Source of the DNA: Canna indica
Taxonomy: Eukaryota; Streptophyta; Magnoliopsida; Zingiberales; Cannaceae
Assembly: GCA_034359265.1 (NCBI GenBank)
Contig: CP136891.1
Span: 9,872,501 to 9,936,500, forward strand
DNA: 64,000 nt
Reading direction: 5' to 3'
In this document: one piece after another, positions 1 through 11,719 of the stretch
Layout: the number at the start of each line of letters is the position of its first letter
How positions within the stretch are numbered: the stretch's first letter is position 1
Program-made: the position numbers and the translations under genes
The notes under the pieces: generated by a model
Told to the model about the DNA's origin: nothing
Seen by the model: the letters and a program-made list of their open reading frames with translations, nothing else
The model's database searches: none

Positions 1-1934
1 GACCACTAAATCCTAAAATACTGATATGAATTATTGAAAATAAATTTATGTTATGTATAATAAAAATAATATTTCACTTTGAACCATTTAAAGACTCTCC
101 AGAGCTTTTAAGCGGTGAAAGGGAGAGAATTATTTCTAGAAATGGAAGAAAGTCTAATTTCCATGACATTTGGGTGCGGTTATTATTTTGAGAATTTTAC
201 TTTAATGATTTTGAAAAATTGTTCTATATATACAAAAAGCACATCCTTTCTAATTCTTCAAGTCTTTTTTCATAATTAATGCTTAAACCAGATATGTCCT
301 GTCGACAGCAGAACACATCCACTTAAAAAACTAAATGATATCTTCATTAATTGCTCATTAAACTATCTTCAATGAATGTGTTTTCCATGACAAGTTGCTA
401 TCATAGACCCAGTTCGATGGATCCACATTATCCAAATCCAGATACATGTATGTAGTAGTACCATTTCATTGTTAATAATATTGTAGGACATTCTGTCCTC
501 CATCTACTTAAAAGTTGGAACTGTTATTGAATTCACCACCCAGTCCAAGATGATGATCAGGATGGCAGCATCACAATGAATAAAAGAGTATTAAGAATTC
601 AAAGACAGGAACTGCACAAGTTAAGGCCAAGCTTTAGTTGATGACTTTCCTATGTTGTCATTCTCCACAAATTAAGTCAACAATTATCTTAGCTCATGAT
701 GTGTGCATGGAATATATGCAATGCGGCTTGGCTTGCTTCCTCTGCCTTTTCCAATCAGCAACATCCAAGAGATTGCATTGTGGTCCTCTAATTAAGCACA
801 GGAAAAGACTTCTCTTGGAAAAGTAACATGATTAGGTTTGTGAAAGATTGGCAACTTAAATCTATCTATCTATCTATCTATCTATCTGTAAAATAGAATA
901 AGATCTTTCAATGTCCTTGTTTTTGTTCTTCTGCCTGGAATTTCTTGATGTCAGAAATGGATTTATCAAGGAAAAGTGCAAGTGTCAGCAACTCGATCTG
1001 CATGTGGAAATAAGAGGTCAAAAAAGGCAGAAAAGCTCATCTTTTGGTAGTTTGATAGTGTGTGTGTGTGTATACATGTATCCTAATTTAACAAGAAAGC
1101 TGCTGATGGATTACTTAGTGAAAAGTGGATATGGATTTGAAGAACTGTAAGCAGATGGTGTAGCAGTGTCAATTATATATCAGCAAAGATGTCAGTCTTA
1201 GATTCCCATCCATTATCTGATATAAGAGTAGTTAATCCTGATCAAAGAGAATCAAGTTCTTGATTAAAGAGGTAATCTTGAAGGGAGGAAGAAGCCAAGA
1301 AGCAAGATGGGAGGAGTTAATCTTTAGGCAAAAGAGGAACAATGGGAAGAAGCCAAGAAGGAAGGAAGAAAGAAATAAGCCATGTTGAACACATTGTAGC
1401 CCCAAATGGACTTGTTTTTTTTATCCTGAAAAGAAAGGTTGATGTGGAAAATGGAGATTGAGCATATTGTCATGATTTCAAGATTCTAATTGAAGAGTCT
1501 TAATTTACATGCAGATCTGCTTCTTCCATGAACTGAGACTAATAAAGGAAAGGGAGTGTATTGTGGTTGCTGATTATTTTTGAGACAACTTGCATCATTT
1601 TTGTTTCTGTCATATGTTATCTAGCTTTTTTGTTGTAGCTTCAATAATAACAAATACATGTACTTTTCCATACTAGCAAGTAAACTAGTTGAACTGGAAG
1701 CTCAATAATTTCCACATTTCAATTATCTAATTTTCATAATTATTTTGACAGGGATGAAAAATATAATATTAATTAAATAAATATATATTCTTATATAAGA
1801 ATTCAAAATTTAATATGTTTAATATATGAAGAAGACAACCATTTTCTGCATCCATGGATGACCATGGATTGGGCACTTAGGTTTTACACTCCTGCTCAAT
1901 ACCTAAACCAGTAGTGTAAAGGTGGGAACCCAAT
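1..1934. other. Intergenic, no gene recognised
   Basis: The stretch is AT-rich and carries only short open frames with no recognisable domain. A tetranucleotide (TATC) microsatellite lies at about 861-887 and a short TG run near 1060-1071. Nothing else is supported here. Confidence 0.6.
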
Positions 1935-2154
1935 TAGGGTTGATAATTTTATCTGCATTTGCCGAATAAAAATCGCATCAGCACCATATCTGATCCATAT
2001 ATATCCGTAAATAAAAACATATATGAATTTAAAAATTAAAAATTATCCGCGCGGATGCAATGCGGATGCGAATATGGATGTGGATCCGCACTATATCCGC
2101 ACCACATTATCCGTGTATAGACAATGACCATTTTAGTCATATATAAGTTACTTA

Positions 2155-3245
2155 GGGTCCGTTCGTTTCGCAAACAGTTTAGTACAGAACAGACTGGTCA
2201 GTATAAGGTTGTACAGGACAACATAACAAATAGTCTCATGTTCGTTTCGCACGGTACTGGACATCAAATTTAGTACTATCTTGCGTTCGCTTTGTATTAT
2301 CACAACACATGATAAGACAATTTGACGAAAATATCCTTTGTACTATTTCTTTTTCATTTCATCATATAAAGCATACTAGACATTATTATATATTGTTATA
2401 ATAAAATATTCATTTTAATTAATATAACTATTACAAATCTAATTAATATGCTTTATTATAATTATATTATAAGTAGATTAATTAACTAACATGTTGCGAC
2501 ATGGAGGCCCCAGCTTCGTCGACGACGCAGCCACACCGCCTCCCATACTGAGTATACATGCTAATCTAGTGAGTATACCTGACTGCAAAGAAACTATACA
2601 TGATCACAATATTTTATTTGACTAAAGATCAATTTTCGATCCAAATATACTCTCGATAAATAGAGATATATCTCATTTGAATATATTATATTTTAATCCA
2701 AATATACTCTTTCTAAATATAGATACATACTCAATTTCTATCAAAATATACTCTTTTTGAGTCTAAATATACTCTCTTTTAATCCAAATATTTAATCTAA
2801 ACATGGATATATTCCCGATTTCTACCAAATTATACTATATTTGAGTCTAAATATACTTTCTCTAAACTTAGATATATACTCAATTTCTATCAAATATATA
2901 TATTTTTAGTCTAAATATACTTTCTCCTTTTTATCAAAATATACTCTCTTTTAATCCAAATATATTATCTTTAGATATAAATATATTCATTTTTGAAAAG
3001 TTGGACATTCTTGAAAAAAAATTACATATATTGAAAATATAAACAAAGCTATTGTTGTCATTTTTAACCTTGTACCAAAGTAACAAACCCTTGTTACTCC
3101 AAATTGGAGTAACAAGAAAATGGGTCTGATGTACTGTCCCGAGACATCATTCTTATCCTGTCCATGTTACGTTTTCGCAAACGAACATGGGACAACTTGT
3201 GTTGTCCAGTGATGTACTTTAAAATTATGCGAAACGAACGAACCC
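2155..3245. mobile_element. Harbinger/Tourist-like non-autonomous element nested in the foldback element
   Basis: Inverted ends GGGTCCGTTCGTTTCGC and GCGAAACGAACGAACCC are flanked by TTA on both sides (2152-2154 and 3246-3248), the classic PIF/Harbinger target duplication. Related foldback copies carry the uninterrupted site: AAGTTACTTAATAT is read on the minus strand near 63747-63762, and AAGTTATTTAATAT near 23131-23144. This 1091-bp element encodes no recognisable transposase. Its central 2590-3000 is a degenerate minisatellite. Confidence 0.8.
2590..3000. repeat. Degenerate minisatellite AAATATACTCT
   Basis: Blocks such as AAATATACTCT, ATATACTCAATTTCTATCAA and TTTTAATCCAAATAT recur in irregular order at roughly 40-50 bp spacing. 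The array lies wholly inside the Harbinger-like element and has no coding potential. Confidence 0.65.
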
Positions 3246-3916
3246 TTAATATATATTATATAGGCAAATTTTTATGGTAAACTACATATGAAATCCTATT
3301 AAGTTACTAATTATTATGACGTTTAATAAAATAAGTTATTATTTTTTATTAAATACATTATATTTTTTATTTTTTATTAAATGCAGTGCGGATGCGGATG
3401 ATGATACAGATATCTGCATTTGAATGCTTCATATCCATATATGCAACGGGTGTAGATATACAATGCGGATGTACACTACGGATGCAGATAGTATTGTATT
3501 CGCACCGTATATCCATTGTCATCCCTACACTTAACATTTATGGCAAAAAATCAAAGGGCATGTCCTTTCCTAAGATAAAAGAGGATAGAATAAAATATGA
3601 ATTTATATTCATTAAATTAAGAAAAGGAGGAATTAAAATATATAAAATTAATATTATATTCGATTGATGTACATTATAATTATTTTTTTTAATACTCTCT
3701 TATTTATTATCTCATTCTGTCCTATCTTATTCGGGAACAAAAAGTCAAAGAGGCCCGAATGAATGCAATTAACTCACAACAAATCGGTCGGGTTCATAAA
3801 TTAGAGAGTCGAAAAGGAATGTCTCGCTCTCCCCCTCCTAGGGCGACTCGGTCGCCGTCCTCTTCTCTTCGCCATCCTCCTCTCCCCTGGATCCCCCGAA
3901 CATCTCTGGCCCCTCG

Positions 3917-5608
3917 GTGTCTTCTAAGACTTTTCTGGTGATGCCCTCAGCCCCTTTTTCTCTCCGAAAAGAGGGTCCTTCCCAATCGCTCTCGTGGGCA
4001 CAGATTCTGAGAAATTCCAACCCTAATCAGCCGATTGGGGCTTCATCGATCTCGTCTTCAACTCTCTCTAAAATCCAATCATCCACGATGGACAAAATTT
4101 CTTTCACTGTGGAACAAACCCTAGCATGGCGAGAACCATGGCAGTGTAGCCTGATTGGAAAATTTCTAGGTAAATCGCATTCTCTTGAATCCCCTCGTCT
4201 TTGGGCTTCCTGGCTTTGGTTTCTGCATGGCTTTAAATCAGTCTTGGATCTTGATGAACAGTTTTTTGTTTTTCGATTTTCATCGCTTGAATGCGCTAAC
4301 ATGGTCCTCACTGGAGGACCATGGTCTTTCCGCGACGATGTTATTCACCTTATTATATGGAAACCTCTGTTTCGTCCTTGGGAGGAGTCTTTTTCCATTG
4401 CACCAATTTGGATCTGTTTGCTTTCCTTACCGTTGGAATTTTGGAACAAAGATTCTGTTGCTACAATTGCTAGTAGCTTACTAGCTTTGGTAAATTACTT
4501 AGAATTGATTATCGTTATTTTGAGTATGAAAGAGGCCGCAATGTGCGTGTCTGTATTGAAATAAACCTTGCCCTTCCCCTTAAACAAGGGATTTGGATTG
4601 ATGTTGATGGCGTTGATTTTTTTCAACCTATTGCTTACGAAAACTTACCTTCTATCTGTTTTCAATGTGGAATAAATGATCATAAAGAGAATTCATGTCC
4701 GATTTTGCAAAAGAAAAATGTTTTTGATACCTCTTCTAAAGATGCTACTTCTGCTGCTTCGTCTAAAATTGTGGCTTCTAGTAAAAATATAGATTCTATT
4801 ATTTTAGATTCTTCAAATGTTTCTCCGAAGGATTCTCCCATGGTTATGGATAATATTTCCCCTATTAGTGTTAATTTACCGGTTGCCTCGGATTCCCCTG
4901 TGCCGAACTCTCTCTCGGAGCCTAATTGTGGTCCGCGGATCCAAGTTCAACACCGACAAAATCGTCGACGAAACCCTAGAAGCGCTAACCCTGACTCGGA
5001 GATGAGGGAGGGCCGTGCTCGGGTTCGGTATGCCTCACGTGACCCACGTGACCGTAGCATGGCGGGAGATGAGGTGGCCAGCTAGGGTGAAAAGGTGCCT
5101 TTGACTCGTGCTAAGTCTGTCAGCCCCTTTGTGAATAGGCATGCCCCTTCAATTCGACTTCCAAAGAGACAGGTAAATCTGTGCTTACCTCTAAGGGTAA
5201 ACTTGGTAAAATAACCCTAAAGGTAAAGCTATTAATTATGCTATTTCTTTATATCAAAATACTAATAACAATGTTGCTATGTGTGTTACTTTCCCTATTG
5301 TTTCTCCCCCTCCCGCTCCCTTTTCTAAAATCTCTTCTGAAACTAGTATGGATCTTGAGGTTTATTCCATGGCTATGGATGTCACCTCTAAACCTCCTTC
5401 TAGGGCTTTTGAAAGTATAGCGTCGGAGCTTGCTATTGTCTTTAAGGCAGATCCTTTAGCTTCTGATCCTGCTGCTATTCCATCTCGGAAAAAGCCTCCT
5501 AAACATGCTAAAAATGCTACATTTAATACTTTTCTCCTAGGCGGGCCTAGTAGCTCTAAAAGACCTAGATCCAATTCTCAGGTGAATCCTCTTCTTGCCG
5601 ATTCTTAG
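3917..5608 (+). pseudogene. LINE ORF1 remnant: DUF4283 plus CCHC zinc knuckle
   Basis: ORF1 of plant LINEs is a nucleic-acid-binding chaperone-like protein. From 4083 the frame reads as a DUF4283 domain (motifs SLIGKFLG, WLWFLHGFKSV, FVFRFSS, LTGGPWSFRDD, PIWICLLSLPLEFW). The frame shifts near 4490-4540 and then gives VDFFQPIAYENLP and a zinc knuckle CFQCGINDHKENSC (CX2CX4HX4C) near 4656-4700. A Ser- and Pro-rich, basic tail follows to a stop at 5085, with a further stretch in another frame up to 5608. At least two frame breaks and one stop show it is not translated as one protein. Confidence 0.8.
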
Positions 5609-5649
5609 CCTCTTATGATTTGTGAGGCCCCGACCAACTCCAGTATTAA

Positions 5650-8600
5650 TGATGAATATTTTTAACTGAAATGTGAGGGGGGCATGGAGACACCCTGTAA
5701 GAGATTTCATTTTTGATGTCATGTACAATTCTAATGTTAAACTGATTGCTCTTCAGGAAACTCATTTATCTGTTAACCGTTCTAAAAATCTTATTATATC
5801 TTTTGGTCGTGATTGGAATGGTTTTATTCAGTCTAGTATGGGCTCTTCTGGTGGCATTCTGATAGCCTGAAATTCAAATTATGTTAAATCTCAGTTTATT
5901 TCTAGTTCTTGCCGGGCCATTCATGATGTAGTCCAAATTGATAAATAAGAACATTTTTTATTCTCCAATGTCTATGCTAGCATTAATCCTTGCTTACGGG
6001 CTAATCTGTGGAATTCTTTCTCTACTTTTTCTTTAGATTCTTATCAATGGTTGATTGTTGGTGATTTTAATTGTATATTGGATAAATCTGATAAATGTGG
6101 GGGTTCCCCTTTTTTTATTACTAAGCCTATTTTGGATTTCCCGTCCTTTATTCATCATAATGGTCTAATGGACTTAGGTTTTGAAGGAAATATATTCACT
6201 TGGTCCAATAATAGGTTAGGGCTTGCTAAAATTTTGGTTAGGCTTGATAGAGCCTTTGCTAATGCAGCATGACTTCACTTTTTTAGTAACACTATTATCA
6301 AACACTTGGTTAGAATAACTTCTGACCACATGCATTTCCTTGTTATGTTACCTATAAATAAACAACATAAGAATAGGTTATTCAAATTCCAATATTTTTG
6401 GTTAGAATACGAGTAATGTAGAGATGTTATAAATAATGCATGGAATTCTCCTATCTCATGTACCTCAAATTCCTTATTTTTTGTGAAATTGAAAAATACT
6501 AGAGGTGCTCTTTCTCATTGGAACCGTAATGGCTTGGGCACTATTGAACATCTATTGGCTGACACTAAATCTGACATTGCATTTCTTGAATCTTTTGAAG
6601 GTTCACCTAATGCTCCTCTCAATATAGATGCTTTTTTGAGAACTTTATATAATAAATCTATAGCTCTTCAAAGACAAATCTCTCTTAAATGGTGGTCCAA
6701 ATCAAAAACAAATTGGATAAATGAGGGAGATCAAAATTCTACCTTCTATCATATAGTGGTTACCTTAAGAAGAATAGTTAACTTTATATCCTCCATAATT
6801 GACATCAATAATAATGTCATTACTGATGAAAAACTGATTCTTCAGCATTTTGTAGATCACTATAAAGCTCTTTGGCATGTTTTACCTGATCCAAATTTTG
6901 ATATGTTGAATTGGCCTGTCTTTAATTCTATTAGCCTTTCTGATGGAAACAATCTTATTGCTCCTTTTTCTTCTAATGAAGTTTGGAACACTATTAAGTT
7001 TTTAGGGAATGGTAAGAGCCCTGATTTTGATGGAGTTACAGTAGAATTTTACAAAAATTATTGGCAACTTATTTCTAGGTCTTTTTTAGATAGTGTTAAT
7101 AATTTTTTCAATTATGCTATTCTTCCTAAAGATTGGAACCAAACAATATTAAGTTTTATTCCTAAATGTCATTCTCCTAGCTCTCTGTTAGGGATTTTAG
7201 GCACATAGCTTTGTGTAATTTAAATTATAGAATTCTTTCTAAAGTTATTGCTAACAGGCTAAAGTTGTTTTTACCTTCTCTTGTCTCTCTGGAACAATAT
7301 GATTTTATCAAAGGAAGAAGTATTCATGACAATAATTTAATTATCCAAGAATTAGCTCACTCTTTTCATAATTCTAAGTGTAAGCATCCTTATATCTTAG
7401 TTAAGATTGATTTGGAAAAAGCTTATGACCTCATTAGTTGGGATGCTATTATTAAAGTGCTTACTTTATGTAATTTTCTTTTCAAATTCATCTATTGGAT
7501 TAAGACTTGCATCTCTACTCATACGTTTACTTGTTTGGTTAATGGTTATCACTCTGATTTTTTCAATGTTGGTAGGGGAATTAGATAAGGGGACCACATT
7601 TCCCCTTTTTTATATGTTTTGGTTGTAAATACTTTGACTTTGCTTATTAATGAAGCTGTTAATAGTAATTTGATTTGCCCTTTTAAAATTAATAATGTTG
7701 TCATTAGCCACTTGATGTTTGCTGATGACATCATTTTAATGTTTAAAGCCAATGATAGGGGTATTAATTCCATTATGAATGTTTAATAAATACTACATGC
7801 TTACCGGTCAAAAAGTAAACCTAACTAAATCTGAGATATTCTTTCCTAAAATTGTTTCTCTTAATTCTAGAAATCATATTTGCCAAAAACTTGATATGAA
7901 GTCTGAAAATTTTTCTTTTAAATATCTTGGAACAATGATCTCTCTTAGAAGACCTCCTTCTAGTGCTCATGATTTTATTATTGCTCAGTTTGAGTCTAAG
8001 TTAAGTAAGTGGGAATCTTCTTTACTTTCTCAAGATGGGAAATTGATTTTAATTAAATCAGTTCTTAGTTTCATTCCTACTTATACTATTTCTTTCACTT
8101 GGCTTAACAGTAAACTTATTGAGAAACTTGAACAAATCATTAGGAATTTCTTATGGGATAACAAGACTGATAAATATAGTATTCATTTAGTTAACTGAGA
8201 CATTGTTACCCTTCCCAAAGCTGATGGTGGTCTTGGCATTCAAAATTTTAGAATTAAAAGTCTTGCCTTGTAGGCTAGAAGAATTCAGAGTTATTTAAAT
8301 AACAGTAACTCTATTTGGGTAAATCTGATTAAGAATAAATATTCTTCTCTTTCTTTCATTAACTAGTCTCCTCCTAATAAATCCTCTTGGTACTGAAAAC
8401 TTTTTTTAAATGCATTCTCCAACCTCAAGTATGGTTTCATTAGCATTATTGGCAACGGAGAAAATACCTCTATTCTTAATGTTCCTTGGGGTTTTGATTT
8501 ACCCTTGGCTTTAAAACCTACGTTCTTCCAATTTAATTGAAAATTTAAATAATGTGCATGATTTTATATATAATTATTCTTGGTCTACTTTCTTTGGACT

Positions 8601-9726
8601 AATCTTTTATAGCTTGGAACTTTGGAAGGCTATTAAACAGATTGAGTTGCCTAACCACCACCACCACCCCCTGATGATTACTTTGCTTGGAAACCTGACT
8701 GAAGGTGAGACTTCTTCTTCTTCAGCTTACCTTTTTTTGAAAAATTTAGATGAACATCCTGTTGGAAATTTTTCACATTGGGCTAAAATTTGGAAGCTGA
8801 CCACTTCCCCCAAGGTAAGATTATTTATGTAGAAATTTTTTCATAACAAACTTTTAACTAAACTTCGACTTTTTCGATTGGGTATTTCCAATTCTAAAAC
8901 GTGTGTTTTATGTGATTTAGAAGATGAATCTATCCAGCATTTATTCTTCGAATGTTTTTTTGTTTCTGATATTTGGTTGGCCCTTGGTCATAAGCTCAAT
9001 GTGGATTTTTCAATCAGTACTGGATGATGTTCTGGTAGCTGGCTTCTGTCGAGTCCTGATTTAATTTTAAATCAGAAAACCAGAATCATTGTTGCTAATA
9101 CTATCTGGTTCATCTGATTTTTTAGAAATGATTTGCTTCATGGAGAAAAGAAACCCTCCATTTTCAACTCTGTGATGTGTATCCTAGCTTATTCAAATCG
9201 GTACATCAAGCAAAGTGTGTCTGAGGGGAACAAAAGTATTATTCAAATTGAACTTTGGCATCCCCCTCTTCAAAGTTGGATCAAAATTAATTGCGATGGC
9301 TCCTTTTTGAACCGTGAAGGAGGAACTGCCTTTGTAATTAGAGATCATCGAGGGAAGTGTTTATATGCAGAGAATTTTTATTTTAATTCACGCTCTGCCT
9401 TTGCTACTTATAAGGCTTTATCACATCCAGCTTCCAATCAATTGGATAACATTATTCTTGAGACTAACGGTAAAGCCTTGGTTGACCTTATCAATGCCAA
9501 ACAGCAAGCTCCCTGGGAGTGTAGATTTTTTTTTCATAATTTAATAAGTTTGTACAATAACTGTACAAATATATTTTGTAATTTTGTTCCTAGGTCTGCA
9601 AACAAAGTTGCCCATTGGGCAACAAATATAGCTCGACTGAACATGAATTCCACTGTTCGGAATTTTGTCAGCCTCCCGAGCTTGTCTCAATTTTGTATTC
9701 TGATTTTATTTTTGCTGGCCTTGTAG
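5650..9726 (+). pseudogene. LINE ORF2 remnant: endonuclease, reverse transcriptase, zf-RVT, RNase H
   Basis: ORF2 would supply target-primed reverse transcription. Endonuclease: NVRG at 5670, LIALQETHL near 5740, GDFNCILD near 6061, then WSNNRLG and RLDRAFAN. Reverse transcriptase: GKSPDFDGVTVEFYK (7015), FIKGRSIHDNNLI (7300), KIDLEKAYD (7404), then GRGIR-stop-GDHISPF (7575) and FADD (7720). zf-RVT: TCVLCDLEDESIQHLFFEC near 8900. RNase H: INCDGSFLNREGG (9288) through NKVAHWATN (9604). Stops interrupt it at 5667, 5868, 5946, 6270, 6414, 7586, 8196, 8271, 8364, 8394, 8830 and 9115, with frameshifts near 7190 and 7783. Most stops fall where LINEs have tryptophan. Confidence 0.85.
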
Positions 9727-9800
9727 CCTAAATGGTGTATTGTGTATAGGTGTCCTGTACAATGTATACTCCATATAATAATATATCATTTGATTTAATT

Positions 9801-10209
9801 TTTTTAATAAATGAGTGGGTTTTGTAATTTTGAAATTTTCATTCCAAATTTAACTGGACCTCAAAATGAAGTGATTATTATAATTATTCGATATTCCAAA
9901 CCAAATTAAATGTTAGAAGAGCTGGAACCCTGATTTCAATTTCTTCTACACTAGGCTGAATCATATTCATATAAAATAATAATTAAAGAAATTGGGATCA
10001 TAATATCTGAACTCAAAGAACCCAAAGAATTATTTTCCTATACATAAATAATTAGATTACAAGTCTCATAATTTACAGTTAATTATATTTTAAGACATAC
10101 AAAAAAATTCTGCAATTTGCAGATTAATTAATTCTCCTAATTAACCCCTTCATTAACCAAAAATTACGAGGGACTAATTAATGCATAAGCCTTCGCATCA
10201 TCTTCTTCT
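9801..10209. other. Intergenic, AT-rich
   Basis: No gene is seen. The stretch lies downstream of the LINE and of the 3' end of the minus-strand lipase gene, and probably contains the lipase 3' UTR. Confidence 0.5.
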
Positions 10210-11505
10210 TCAGATGAGACTCAAAGACTGCACCAAATCACCCACTTGCCTTGCGACATCCTGCCATGGCCATCCCTCAAACCTCTGTTTTCGAAGCATC
10301 ATCCTCGCCTTCTCCACCAAATCCACCCCGTTCTTGTGCACTTGCACCATCTTCGGGCACTTCAACAAGCCAATGTACGTCTCCAAGTCATGCACGCACG
10401 ACGGATTCTGCACCTTGAAGAAGTCCAGCGCCAGCTCCACTCCGACGTGCGCATAGCAGGCGCAGCTCCACGGCCGCCCGCTCGAGTTCTCGTTCAAGAA
10501 CAGCCCCGGCAGCTTCGTTACGGGATCGCGGACGTTCACCACCCTCAGAACCTTCACCCCGAGCTCCTCGCACCGCCTCTTGAACCCGGTGTTCCCCACC
10601 CGCGGCCCGCCGAAGGAGTACACGGTCACCGGCACCTCCCGCCGGAGCCGGAACCGGTTCAGCCCGAGCTCGGCGATATCGTATCCGAGGAGCAGGGCGA
10701 GGGCGGCCCCCATGCTGTGCCCGGCCAGCGTGACGCTCATCTCCTCGTCCCTGTACTCGCCGAGGAGCCGGACCACCTCCCCCAGCAGCTGCTCCCGGCA
10801 GCTCCCGTGGCCGAACCGGCACGTGCTGTCGTCGGAGGTGTACAGGCTGAGGAAGCCGGACTCAACCCTGACGTCGCGCCGCTCGTCCTGCGGGTCGAGG
10901 TTCGCCGGCGTCAGCGAGCTCATCAGGTTCGCGATCCACTCCGTGCTCGCCACCGTCCCGCGGAAGCCCACCACCACGTCGCGCCGCCCGAGGCGGCGCA
11001 CCTCGTCGTCCGTCGCCACGGCGACGTACCCGATCCACCGGCCGGAGCAGCTGCTGCGCCCACCCGGCGTCGGGATGCTGATGTCCGGCGTCGCGTAGAT
11101 ATACTTGGTGATCTCGTACCCGGCGCCGGCCAGCCCGACCTCCTCCAACATCGAGCTCTTCCCGTACTTGCAGTTGAGGTACCGCTTCGAGCTCGGCTCG
11201 AGGTCGAACGCCTTGTAGCACGCCGTCACGAGCTCGCCGTATCGAATGATCTCCTCGCGAAGCAGAGGATTGAGAGGCTCGACGAGTCCGCTCCAGTCGT
11301 CCGCGCCTTGGATCTTCCTCCACATGCTCGCGAGGCAGCTCTCGGCGGTCGGCATCCTCGGCGGACTCCGCGACCGAAGCATCATCGGCGCCGGCAACGC
11401 TCGCTTCGGCAAGGCGACCGACATCGAACTTCCTGTTCTCTGCGCGAGCAAGCGCCGGTTCTCGATGGAGACAGCAAAGGAGGAAGAAGAAGCAGCAGCA
11501 GCCAT
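10210..11505 (-). CDS. Phospholipase A1, class I (DAD1/DONGLE-like), plastid type
   Basis: This intronless 431-residue protein belongs to the plant class-I phospholipase A1 family, which removes acyl chains from sn-1 of glycerolipids. Some members release the linolenate used for jasmonate synthesis. Residues 1-60 are Ser/Ala/Arg-rich like a plastid transit peptide. The family start [20 protein letters not shown] is at 61-80. The lipase core has FRGT (181-184), the nucleophile elbow GHSMG (262-266, Ser264), FGGPRVGN (298-305), Asp327 in [10 protein letters not shown] and His372 in CVHDLETY, giving a complete Ser-Asp-His triad. The ending [15 protein letters not shown] resembles the alpha subgroup (PLA1-I-alpha), but the subgroup is inferred from memory. 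The ATG sits in a strong GCCATGGC context. The frame is very GC-rich compared with its flanks. Confidence 0.93.
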   Translation of the reverse strand: MAAAASSSSFAVSIENRRLLAQRTGSSMSVALPKRALPAPMMLRSRSPPRMPTAESCLASMWRKIQGADDWSGLVEPLNPLLREEIIRYGELVTACYKAFDLEPSSKRYLNCKYGKSSMLEEVGLAGAGYEITKYIYATPDISIPTPGGRSSCSGRWIGYVAVATDDEVRRLGRRDVVVGFRGTVASTEWIANLMSSLTPANLDPQDERRDVRVESGFLSLYTSDDSTCRFGHGSCREQLLGEVVRLLGEYRDEEMSVTLAGHSMGAALALLLGYDIAELGLNRFRLRREVPVTVYSFGGPRVGNTGFKRRCEELGVKVLRVVNVRDPVTKLPGLFLNENSSGRPWSCACYAHVGVELALDFFKVQNPSCVHDLETYIGLLKCPKMVQVHKNGVDLVEKARMMLRKQRFEGWPWQDVARQVGDLVQSLSLI

Positions 11506-11541
11506 GGCGGGGCAAAACGCAACGAGGAAGAGCAGCCGAGG

Positions 11542-11548
11542 TTATATA
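11542..11548 (-). promoter_or_regulatory. Candidate TATA box of the phospholipase gene
   Basis: TATATAA is read on the minus strand about 40 bp upstream of the ATG. If functional, the 5' UTR would be only about 10 nt, which is short, so a start further upstream is also possible. Confidence 0.4.
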
Positions 11549-11669
11549 GATTGAATAAGGATAATAAAAAATTAAAGAGCATGTTTGGCGAGGATTTGAC
11601 CGGATTTCTTCGTGAGTTGTTATTTTAATCAGTTGTTCTGTCGGGTTCTCTACCACTTCAATTCCCGCT

Positions 11670-11706
11670 GCTTCTTCTTCTTCTTCTTCTTCTTCTTCTT
11701 CTTCGT
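11670..11706. repeat. (TTC)n microsatellite
   Basis: About 12 TTC units lie upstream of the minus-strand phospholipase gene, so they read as GAA on its coding strand. The run continues into the imperfect CTTCGTCGTCTTCG. Confidence 0.9.
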
Positions 11707-11719
11707 CGTCTTCGTCTTC

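Larger units (their letters stand above)
1935..3527. mobile_element. hAT-like foldback element with GGATGCGGAT-type arms, split by a nested insertion
   Basis: The left end begins TAGGGTTGATAATTTTATC and the right end is TTGTCATCCCTA, giving inverted termini. The arms (about 1940-2120 and 3380-3520) are degenerate repeats of GGATGCGGAT and its complement ATCCGCACC. The same left-end sequence, inverted, forms the right end of the copy at 22894-23344, and a third relative lies at 63546-63934. No clear TSD survives here (flanks AACCCAAT and CACTTAAC). A 1.09 kb element sits in the middle at 2155-3245. Assignment to hAT rests on the 8-bp TSDs of related copies. Confidence 0.65.
3759..9800 (+). mobile_element. 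Decayed LINE (L1-type non-LTR retrotransposon), near full length
   Basis: The element carries, in order, an ORF1 with a DUF4283 domain and CCHC zinc knuckle, then an ORF2 with AP endonuclease, reverse transcriptase, zf-RVT and a C-terminal RNase H (RVT_3) domain. This is the standard layout of plant L1-type LINEs that carry RNase H. No LTRs are seen. The 3' end is AT-rich near 9780-9815 without a long poly-A tail. The reading frames are broken by many stops and several frameshifts, so the copy is dead. Exact ends are uncertain because I could not identify a target-site duplication. Confidence 0.88.

Noticed and set aside
10246..11628. Long open frames (up to 460 codons) on the plus strand opposite the phospholipase
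   Set aside because: They are antisense shadows of a GC-rich gene: Pro/Arg/His-rich with no domain.
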